From an uncultured Lachnospiraceae bacterium (lineage in GTDB: Bacteria > Bacillota > Clostridia > Lachnospirales > Lachnospiraceae), in assembly GCA_902794095.1 (NCBI GenBank), contig CADBFZ010000003.1, forward strand, positions 62,001 through 126,000: a stretch of 64,000 nucleotides of DNA, written 5' to 3'. The position numbers were made by a program, and so were the translations under genes. Below are positions 8,541 through 15,091 of the stretch, one piece after another. Position 1 is the first letter of the stretch. The number at the start of each line of letters is the position of its first letter. Under the pieces are notes generated by a model that saw only the letters and a list, made by a program, of their open reading frames with translations, was not told where the DNA came from and searched no databases.

Positions 8541-9884
8541 CTAGGGGGTTGTGGCCTCCAGATCCGTGAATGAAAACGACATATCCGAGGCGCCCTCATC
8601 GACGGTGATCGTATAACTCTTGGTGTTATATCCGGTCATACTCAGCGTAACCACATGGGAACCCGTTGTCTTCGGGAAATAACAGGGAACTACGCCCACG
8701 TAATTGCCGTCAACATAGCATTCCGCCCCTGTGGGAGCATTGATGTACACTCTGTTGTTTGCCGTAGTCGTGGTCTGAACCGTTGAGGTACCGTTGCCGC
8801 TAACATCGGATGATGATCCGTTTCCGCTGACGTCCTCGGTTTCTTTTTCCATGGTGATACTGATTCCGGCACTCTCTTCACCCACGCTTAAGTATCTCGT
8901 AAGAGTCTGATATCCGTCGCATGTGCACATCAGCTGGTGAAGTCCGTAAGTCAGTGAAACCGCTGACGAAGTATCTACCTTTTCGCCGTCTATATAAAGC
9001 GTTGCATCTGCAGGTGTAATGGAAAAGAGAACGAGTCCCTCCTTGGGCGTTTCGGGAACAACATCCGAAAGATCCAGGATCGTTTCGAGTCCTCTTTTGA
9101 TCGTAACGCTTCTGTCCACACTCATTCCGCTTCCGGATACTACGATATTGTAGGTTCCTTCGGGAACGGTAAGGAGCATGTCTTCGGTGATCTTCTGAAT
9201 GTTCTTGGTTCCTATCTCTATCCAGCCGCCTACAAAATACTCATGGCCGGAAAGTCTCAGATATCCGTGTCCTTTTTCAACGCTTACGCTGTAAACGGTT
9301 GTGTCGATTCCTCTGAAAGTAAGGACATCCGCGCTGTTTATCTCTCTGTAATCAAGCTCTTCCTTGCCGGAGTAGCAAAACAGATCGTCCGAAAGCTTGT
9401 AAATATCATTTCCGAGAGTAACTTCGTTTTTTATTCCGTTAAAAACATACTGGTCGGTAGATTGCTTAACCCATGCAGCGGATGATAATGCCGCCATGGT
9501 CAGGTGTCTCTTCTCTTTGACGAAACGAAGGTCCACGATATCTCCCACGGTCAACTGAGACAGGGAGATGAGCTGACCGTATCTGTCATAAAAGCCCGTG
9601 GTTCCGTCGTATCCGAGGGTATATCTCTTTCCCAATTCGTTATTAAGAAACGTCAGCGTTGCACCTTCGGTGTCCTTGGCTACCAAAACCGCGGTATCCG
9701 TAGAATCGTAATCATAGGTCCCGTACATGACAAATCCGGTATCGGAAGTAGTAACGGAAGGCTGCGCAGGATTTCCCGAAGAGGGCTGATTTCCGCAGCC
9801 GCCCAAACAGGTAAGTGCCATTACAAACGCAGATAGCACGGCAACTTTGACCTTTATTTTATTGAGAAATGAATTAAATTTCAT
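8541..9884 (-). CDS. PEGA-domain surface lipoprotein
   Basis: This 447-residue protein has a lipoprotein signal peptide ending LGGC near residue 30, so it should be anchored outside the membrane. The first half (FVMYGTYDYDSTDTAVLVAKDTEGATLTFLN...) is beta-rich with no clear family. The C-terminal half holds two PEGA repeats: SITPADATLYIDGEKV (about 294-340) and INAPTGAECYVDGNYVGVVP (about 380-425), each with the following GxHxV and GY pattern. A Ser/Gly/Thr-rich linker (about 350-375) separates them. A related carbohydrate-type beta repeat may precede (TVPEGTYNIVVSGSGM). PEGA domains are thought to bind cell-surface material; the role here is unknown. Its start overlaps the end of cca by 11 bases, so the two are coupled. 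Confidence 0.85.
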   Translation of the reverse strand: MKFNSFLNKIKVKVAVLSAFVMALTCLGGCGNQPSSGNPAQPSVTTSDTGFVMYGTYDYDSTDTAVLVAKDTEGATLTFLNNELGKRYTLGYDGTTGFYDRYGQLISLSQLTVGDIVDLRFVKEKRHLTMAALSSAAWVKQSTDQYVFNGIKNEVTLGNDIYKLSDDLFCYSGKEELDYREINSADVLTFRGIDTTVYSVSVEKGHGYLRLSGHEYFVGGWIEIGTKNIQKITEDMLLTVPEGTYNIVVSGSGMSVDRSVTIKRGLETILDLSDVVPETPKEGLVLFSITPADATLYIDGEKVDTSSAVSLTYGLHQLMCTCDGYQTLTRYLSVGEESAGISITMEKETEDVSGNGSSSDVSGNGTSTVQTTTTANNRVYINAPTGAECYVDGNYVGVVPCYFPKTTGSHVVTLSMTGYNTKSYTITVDEGASDMSFSFTDLEATTP

Positions 9885-11214
9885 CTTTCATGGTGCCTGC
9901 GATTTTAAGCAGGGCTTCTTTATCATTCATGGAGGGATCGTCGATAACCACATCAAGCAGTGCGCTGAGGATCTTACCAAGTCCGGGACCGGGATTTATG
10001 CCCATTCCCATAAGATCTTTTCCGTTAACCGCAAGGTTTTTAAGATTGCAGCACTGGTTTTCTCTAACGATTATCTCATATTCTGCCGAATATTGTGCCA
10101 GCATATCCAGCTTTTCTTCTCTCTTAAAATTGCTCTGCGCCAAAATGTCCGCTCTCTCAACTTCAAGAAGCAGGGCAAAATCCTCTTCCATTAGTCGTAC
10201 GCCCTTTCTGACAACTCTGGGGCTGCAGGGTATTCCTTTTCCGAGATCGTGATACCTGATAAGCCTGCATACACGTCTTATGGTGTCATTATCCAGCTTC
10301 CATCTTCTGAGAATCTCTTCTGCCATCTCGGCGCCTAAGGTTGCATGTCCGTGGAAATGCGTTACCCCGGCTTCGTCTATGGTAAGAGTCTCCGGCTTGG
10401 CTATATCGTGAAGTAGCATGGTAAGACGGATGATCCGATCATTTCTTGATATTTTCACAGATTCAACGATATGGTCCCCTACGCTGTACATATGATGGGG
10501 ATGGTTTTGCTCCGTCTCCATGGCCTTATCAAATTCCGGGAAAAATACTGCGGTCAGGCCGGTTTCATAAGCTGTCTTTATCATCTCGGGATGGTCCGAG
10601 GTAAGGAGCTTGATAAGCTCCGTTGTGATTCTTTCTGCAGATACCACAGAGAGCGTCGATGCTCTTTTTTTGATGGAATCATACACATCGGAATCGAGTT
10701 TATAGCCCAGTTTTGCGGCAAATCTGACGGCTCTGAGCATTCTGAGTGCATCTTCCGAAAATCTCTCTTCGGCATTTCCGACGCATCTGATGATACCGTC
10801 CTTAAGGTCCTGCATTCCTCCGAAGAGATCGATCAGCCCCGCCCTGTCGTTATAGGCCATTGCGTTGATCGTAAAATCCCTTCTTTTCAGGTCTTCTTCA
10901 AGGCTGGGAACAAAGGTCACTTTATCGGGATGCCTTCCGTCGCTGTAAGCTCCGTCCGTACGATAAGTAGTAACTTCGTATCCGGTGTTTCCCTTCATTA
11001 CGGTAATTGTTCCGTGCTGAAGACCCGTATCCACCGTTCTTCGAAACAATGCTTTGACTTCAAGAGGAAGCGCATTGGTGGTGATATCCCAATCGTCCGG
11101 TTCCTTACCGAGTATGCTGTCTCTTACACAGCCGCCCACTACATAGGCATCAAAACCTGCATCAAACAGCGTATCCAATATATAATTTACTTCTTTTGGA
11201 ATAGTTATGTTCAT
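9874..11214 (-). CDS. cca: CCA-adding tRNA nucleotidyltransferase
   Basis: The enzyme builds or repairs the 3'-CCA end of tRNAs without a template; both tRNA genes in this window lack encoded CCA. The 446-residue protein starts with the class II nucleotidyltransferase signature YVVGGCVRDSILG and the catalytic DDWDITTNA (about 25-48), then DFTINAMAYN and the RRD-like RRDFTINA. An HD domain (LLHDIAKP near 263 and RYHDLG) lies in the C-terminal half, as in the bacterial CCA/poly(A) polymerase subgroup with a phosphohydrolase domain. The ATG has no visible Shine-Dalgarno and lies only 10 bases behind the terminator of the upstream gene (see findings). Confidence 0.95.
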   Translation of the reverse strand: MNITIPKEVNYILDTLFDAGFDAYVVGGCVRDSILGKEPDDWDITTNALPLEVKALFRRTVDTGLQHGTITVMKGNTGYEVTTYRTDGAYSDGRHPDKVTFVPSLEEDLKRRDFTINAMAYNDRAGLIDLFGGMQDLKDGIIRCVGNAEERFSEDALRMLRAVRFAAKLGYKLDSDVYDSIKKRASTLSVVSAERITTELIKLLTSDHPEMIKTAYETGLTAVFFPEFDKAMETEQNHPHHMYSVGDHIVESVKISRNDRIIRLTMLLHDIAKPETLTIDEAGVTHFHGHATLGAEMAEEILRRWKLDNDTIRRVCRLIRYHDLGKGIPCSPRVVRKGVRLMEEDFALLLEVERADILAQSNFKREEKLDMLAQYSAEYEIIVRENQCCNLKNLAVNGKDLMGMGINPGPGLGKILSALLDVVIDDPSMNDKEALLKIAGTMKDEI

Positions 11215-11225
11215 TTAATAAAAAA

Positions 11226-11265
11226 GCGGCCGTAAGAAGAGTCCCTATCTCTGTCTTCCGGCCGC
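11226..11265 (-). terminator. Terminator after the SurA/PrsA-like gene
   Basis: GCGGCCG (11226-11232) pairs with CGGCCGC (11259-11265), and the inner bases extend the stem. The minus strand continues with six T residues. It separates the SurA/PrsA-like gene from cca. Confidence 0.85.
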
Positions 11266-11284
11266 AAAAAGGTCTGTTATCGGA

Positions 11285-12835
11285 TTAATTTTCACCCGAT
11301 TCTGTGTTGTAAAGTTCCTGCATCTGCTGAAGGAGCTCAGCTGCTGCTTCTGCAGAAAGGTAATCAAGATTTCCTTTAGGATCGTTTACAACAAGAGTCT
11401 CGGTGATACCTGCCAGATAATTGTCCATTTCCTCCGACATCAAGATATTCTTAATAGTATAATACCACGAAGGCTTTCCTTCGCCCACATAATAAGCTAC
11501 ATATGTGATGGAAGAAGCGGTGTCGAAATAGGAAGTGACGTCTCCGGCTTTACGGGTATCGTCATTAGCCCAGGTGCTGAGGTCTCCGGGAAGAGCGCTT
11601 CCGGTAATTCCCTCGTAAAGGCCGCCCTCTACATTCTGATCAACGGCATATTTATCATAAAGAGAGATAAATGCTGTTTCATTATTTCCGTTCTGAGCAT
11701 ACTCGGAAAGGATCTGTGCTCCGTTATCCTCATTGGTAGAAATAATTCTAAGTGAAAGAGTGGGCTCCTGATCCTGATATCTTGCTACGAATCCGACTAC
11801 ATAATAGCTGTTGGTTGCTTCGGCCTCAACTACGGTGGTGTCGCCTTCTACTCTGGAAGGATCAAGGATCCAGTTACGTATCTGATAGTTTACAACGGAA
11901 GCTTTCTCAGCCTCGTGAAGCTCGCCGTCTTCCATAATAGTGGGCTCTGCCTCATCTGCAAGTTCCTTTGCTGCAGCCATGGCAGCTTCCTTCTCGGCAT
12001 CGGAAGGAGTATAAGATCCGTCCTCTGCTACCGCTGCGCCCTCGTCAGCAAGCTCGGTGGGCTCGGTGGGAAGCTCAGCGTCGATTCTTACCATCTTGTA
12101 ATCGAATACATCGTAATCATCTGCATCTTCGGTATAACGAGCATTGATCTGATCATCGGTAGGCTCAAATCCGTTCTGCTTGTAGTCACTGTACTCTGTA
12201 ACAAGAAGAGTTTCTCTGACAAGTTTCTCGATCCTCTTCTCGGTAGCAAATTCTCCGAGAGACTGCTGATAGTATGCTTTAAGGCTCATATCAGCTTCCT
12301 TAGCGGCATCTCTCATGGTCTGAGCATATTCCTCATACTGCTCGGTTACATCTGCGGTATAACCTTCCTTTGCAATCTCGGCACCGAGAGCGATGGTCTG
12401 CTTGATGCGGTTTACGGCTTCCTTCTGGAAATACTGTCTGAAGGTAAGGGTCTCATCATACATCTGGTTCTCAATATCGGAAACATCCATTCCGTATGAT
12501 GAAAGCAGATAGCTGTAGTTATTAACGTAAGCGTTCTTAACCATGTTGTAGTTGTAATCAAACTCAACACGGCTTACTGCTCTGTCACCGATGGTGCAGA
12601 CAGTCTCGGTCATTCTCATATACTTTCTGATAGGGAATGAAGCGATGAATGCGATGATCGCAATAAGGATTACGATTCCTGCGCATTTCCAGATAGTCTG
12701 CTCGCGCTTCTCGCGTCTTTTAGCCTCCTTACGCTTTTCCATCTTAATATCATAGTGCGTCTTGACAGCCTTTTCGGTTTTTTCCGTATTTTCGGTGTTC
12801 TCCGTCTTAACGGCACTTTCGGTTTTCTCGGACAT
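11285..12835 (-). CDS. Membrane-anchored SurA/PrsA-like foldase (SurA N-domain)
   Basis: This 516-residue protein has a Thr/Glu/Lys-rich cytoplasmic head with TENTENTEKTEK repeats (about 10-22), a highly basic stretch (KMEKRKEAKRREKREQ) and one membrane segment at about 48-66. The large extracytoplasmic part opens with VCTIGDRAVSRVEFDYNYN, the usual start of SurA/PrsA-type chaperone domains. Helical Glu/Ala-rich segments follow, along with a possible degenerate parvulin-like region (about 300-470). I see no convincing parvulin active-site signature, so isomerase activity is doubtful. A role in folding of exported proteins is inferred from the family. AAGGAG precedes the ATG. It follows the second ATP-grasp gene by 52 bases and ends at a strong terminator. 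Confidence 0.75.
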   Translation of the reverse strand: MSEKTESAVKTENTENTEKTEKAVKTHYDIKMEKRKEAKRREKREQTIWKCAGIVILIAIIAFIASFPIRKYMRMTETVCTIGDRAVSRVEFDYNYNMVKNAYVNNYSYLLSSYGMDVSDIENQMYDETLTFRQYFQKEAVNRIKQTIALGAEIAKEGYTADVTEQYEEYAQTMRDAAKEADMSLKAYYQQSLGEFATEKRIEKLVRETLLVTEYSDYKQNGFEPTDDQINARYTEDADDYDVFDYKMVRIDAELPTEPTELADEGAAVAEDGSYTPSDAEKEAAMAAAKELADEAEPTIMEDGELHEAEKASVVNYQIRNWILDPSRVEGDTTVVEAEATNSYYVVGFVARYQDQEPTLSLRIISTNEDNGAQILSEYAQNGNNETAFISLYDKYAVDQNVEGGLYEGITGSALPGDLSTWANDDTRKAGDVTSYFDTASSITYVAYYVGEGKPSWYYTIKNILMSEEMDNYLAGITETLVVNDPKGNLDYLSAEAAAELLQQMQELYNTESGEN

Positions 12836-12887
12836 AAGAATCTCCTTTCATACCGGGCGTTAGACTCCCTTCGCCCCGCGCATTGCA

Positions 12888-13718
12888 TTATTCTATCCCA
12901 TTTTGAAGCTTTTGGGAAGATTTTTCACAAATATGACTTATATACATCTCGGCTACATCAAGGTCTGTAAGGTTGTAGAGCATCCTTGCCCCGGCCGCAT
13001 CCTCGACCTCATTTACGATCCATTTTCCGTGATCTTTAATGAAATCCACCCCGATGTAATCGGACAGGAGGTAATCGGACAGCTTAAGTGCCATATTTAC
13101 CGCCTCTTCGGGGGGATCGACAAGCACCGCTTCACCTCCCAGGCTGAAATTACTCCTAAAATCCGTCTTGGAAGTTCGAAGAACCGATGCCAGCACCCTG
13201 CCACCCATAATATACAGGCGCATATCCTGACCGGGGGTATCACACATTTTCTGTATGATCCATTCGGAAGGATTAAGTCCTCTTATGATCTCGCGGACAT
13301 CTTCGTACTTTCTTGCCTTAAATACCCTGTTTCCGCCGTGGCCCCTTCTGTGCTTAACGATGTAAGGCGCCGCAAAAGGAATCTCATCTTCGGGTGTATC
13401 CCCGGGTACCGTCTCCATTACCGGCATTTCCAGTTCCCGGAAAAGAGAATACTCTTCAAACTTGTCGTTTCCTATACGAACGGTTTCCGAATTGTTAAAG
13501 CTCTTGATTCCCTGACCTTCAAAATATCTCGAAACTTCTTCGTCCCTGGATCTGTTTATCGCAAAAACCGCGTCCGTTTCATCAAATGCCTGCATCGGCG
13601 TTATAAGATCGAGACAAATCCCTCTCTCTGCAGCCTTCTGAGTCAGGCTGTCTATGAACCATCTGTTTTTTTCTATATCCGCTTCAAAATAAACCAGAAG
13701 CGCTCTATTTTCTTTCAT
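12888..13718 (-). CDS. RimK-like ATP-grasp ligase, second of a tandem pair
   Basis: This 276-residue protein has the three-lobed ATP-grasp layout. There is an N-terminal preATP-grasp lobe (LLVYFEADIEKNRWFIDSL), the ATP-lid segment PYIVKHRRGHGGNRVF (about 112-128) and a C-terminal metal site. In the metal site the usual E-x-N is replaced by VNEVEDAAGARMLYN. Family members join carboxylates to amines through an acyl phosphate; the substrate here is unknown. Its start overlaps the upstream paralogue by 14 bases, so the two are almost certainly translated together and may work as a pair. Its metal site differs clearly from that of the partner. Confidence 0.8.
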   Translation of the reverse strand: MKENRALLVYFEADIEKNRWFIDSLTQKAAERGICLDLITPMQAFDETDAVFAINRSRDEEVSRYFEGQGIKSFNNSETVRIGNDKFEEYSLFRELEMPVMETVPGDTPEDEIPFAAPYIVKHRRGHGGNRVFKARKYEDVREIIRGLNPSEWIIQKMCDTPGQDMRLYIMGGRVLASVLRTSKTDFRSNFSLGGEAVLVDPPEEAVNMALKLSDYLLSDYIGVDFIKDHGKWIVNEVEDAAGARMLYNLTDLDVAEMYISHICEKSSQKLQNGIE

Positions 13719-14580
13719 CCATGTACTCTTTTATATAACTTATTATGTGCTCGGCCATGTTTATGCCTGTGCACTGGAGCGTTGTTTTAAAGTGGGGATT
13801 GGAGTTGACCTCACAAATGATGGGGCCTTCTTTTCCGAACAGGACATCCACACCCGCAAAATCAAGACCCAGGGCGCGGCATGCGGCGATTGCCATCTCC
13901 TCCTGCTCCTTGGTTGCGGTAAAGCTCTTCATGCTGCCGCCGTTTGTGATATTGGAGCGAAAATCATTGTCATTATATCTGTACATCGAAGCAACCACTT
14001 TGTCTCCGACTACATTGATCCTCACATCCCTGCCCGCAGATTCCTCGATATACTCCTGCATTATAAAAGGATGTTCCTTAAAAGAAGCAATAAGAACTTC
14101 CGCTTCATACGAGTTCTTAACCAGATGAACCTGCTGACCGAAAGATCCCCTGTTTTCCTTAATTATCATGGGATATCCCAGTTCTTCCTCCGCCTTCCTT
14201 AGAAAAGAAAGCTCCGTGCATCCGAATGTGGGATATGCCTTGGGGGATAAAAATGTCTTCGGGGTTCTGATTCCTCCGGCCACAAGAGCTATGGCGGTCT
14301 GACCTTTATCGTCGCAGGCTTCGATGCTCTGTGCCGAATTAAAAAGCCTCAGCCCCATCTTCTCAAGGCGGGAAGCCAGGAGAATGTCCTTATCCCAGAA
14401 GATTCCGAAATCGGGAAGTTCAAAGTCATCAAAACCGCTCTGCACGCTGCAGAATATGTCCGATGAAGTCTTAAGATCAAGCTCCACGCCGACCTTTTTA
14501 CCCGCTTCGAGAAGCAGATTATAGATCTCGCTGAACTTATCCCATTTAACAAAAGAATTTACTATTAACCAGCCTTTCAA
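13705..14580 (-). CDS. RimK-like ATP-grasp ligase, first of a tandem pair
   Basis: The 291-residue protein is a RimK-family ATP-grasp enzyme. It has an N-terminal lobe (GWLIVNSFVKWDKFSEIYNLLLEAG) and ATP-binding lysine strands around GYPMIIKENRGSFGQQVHLV (about 135-155). The sequence FIMQEYIEESAGRDVRINVVGDKVVASMYR is typical RimK, and the intact Mg site is ICEVNSNPHF near residue 260. Translation appears to start at TTG (14578-14580), with AAGGA about nine bases upstream. No ATG fits without losing the conserved first strand. A small HTH gene precedes it and a second ATP-grasp gene overlaps its end. RimK itself adds glutamates to ribosomal protein S6, but nothing here fixes the substrate. Confidence 0.85.
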   Translation of the reverse strand: MKGWLIVNSFVKWDKFSEIYNLLLEAGKKVGVELDLKTSSDIFCSVQSGFDDFELPDFGIFWDKDILLASRLEKMGLRLFNSAQSIEACDDKGQTAIALVAGGIRTPKTFLSPKAYPTFGCTELSFLRKAEEELGYPMIIKENRGSFGQQVHLVKNSYEAEVLIASFKEHPFIMQEYIEESAGRDVRINVVGDKVVASMYRYNDNDFRSNITNGGSMKSFTATKEQEEMAIAACRALGLDFAGVDVLFGKEGPIICEVNSNPHFKTTLQCTGINMAEHIISYIKEYMDERK

Positions 14581-14639
14581 TGCCCTATCCTTCCCGGCGG
14601 ATTTATCTGCCGCACGAACAGCATTTTATCATATTCGCA

Positions 14640-14846
14640 TCAGCGAATGATATCATCCACCGTGAAAATCTCTTCAATAGGAACATCGAAGACCTTGGCA
14701 ACCTTCCAAGCCAGTACCAGACTGGGATTGTAGCGTCCGTTCTCGAGATTTCCTATGGTTTCGCGACGTACTCCGACCTTAAAAGCAAGCTCTTCCTGGT
14801 TGATTCCGAGCTTTGCACGGTACTCTTTGATCCTGTTTTTGATCAT
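14640..14846 (-). CDS. Small XRE-family transcriptional regulator
   Basis: The 68-residue protein is one helix-turn-helix domain: MIKNRIKEYRAKLGINQEELAFKVGVRRETIGNLENGRYNPSLVLAWKVAKVFDVPIEEIF. This is the compact type related to phage Cro/repressors and often autoregulatory. AAGGAG lies six bases before the ATG at 14846 and decides the start against longer in-frame options. It sits directly upstream of two ATP-grasp genes (60-base gap) and behind a promoter with a perfect inverted repeat, so it probably controls itself and that operon. Confidence 0.9.
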   Translation of the reverse strand: MIKNRIKEYRAKLGINQEELAFKVGVRRETIGNLENGRYNPSLVLAWKVAKVFDVPIEEIFTVDDIIR

Positions 14847-14932
14847 CCGGGCTCCTTTCATATCCAAAAGAGGTAAATAGATAACATTTTGTGATATATT
14901 TGGTGCATTTTGTTGTTGCTGGCACTCATAAT

Positions 14933-14943
14933 GTTGTAACAAC
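14933..14943. promoter_or_regulatory. Candidate operator of the XRE regulator
   Basis: GTTGTAACAAC is a perfect 11-base inverted repeat just downstream of the likely promoter and about 90 bases before the XRE start. Its partial relative TTGTTATAA lies at about 14953-14961. The placement would let a bound repressor block transcription. Confidence 0.45.
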
Positions 14944-14959
14944 TACTCTAATTGTTATA

Positions 14960-14987
14960 AATATACCTCTTTTTAGAAATTTGTCAA
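14960..14987 (-). promoter_or_regulatory. Promoter of the XRE/ATP-grasp operon
   Basis: On the minus strand TTGACA (14982-14987), a 16-base spacer and TATATT (14960-14965) match sigma-A signals well, about 115 bases upstream of the XRE start. Confidence 0.7.
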
Positions 14988-15031
14988 CATCATCCGGAGG
15001 ATCCTTATCTCAATTCATCCCTCCGGAGAAT

Positions 15032-15072
15032 AAAAAACGGCCTTCGGACCGTATTGTCCGAGGGTCGTTTTT
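15032..15072 (-). terminator. Terminator after leuA-araC fusion
   Basis: A long stem of about 17 bp with a few G-U pairs (AAAAACGACCCTCGGAC on the minus strand) and a 6-base loop is followed by a run of T. It lies 20 bases past the stop of the leuA fusion gene. Confidence 0.85.
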
Positions 15073-15091
15073 GGGGCTCAAAGCCGCATGA

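Noticed and set aside
8505-8551. A hairpin from ACCCCCT and AGGGGTT around the HU promoter as a terminator for the PEGA lipoprotein gene
   Set aside because: The loop would be nearly 30 bases long and the stem overlaps the promoter and the stop codon; too weak to claim.
10471-11235. A 254-codon plus-strand open frame opposite cca
   Set aside because: The minus-strand product is an obvious CCA-adding enzyme, and the plus-strand protein has no family features and no ribosome site.
12903-13790. A long open frame on the plus strand antisense to the ATP-grasp genes
   Set aside because: Its translation has no recognisable domain and it lies entirely under two well-supported minus-strand genes; it is a shadow frame.
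14994-15025. CCGGAGG...CCTCCGG hairpin downstream of the leuA terminator
   Set aside because: It lacks a T-tract and its loop is long; it may be chance or part of the XRE upstream region, so no role is assigned.
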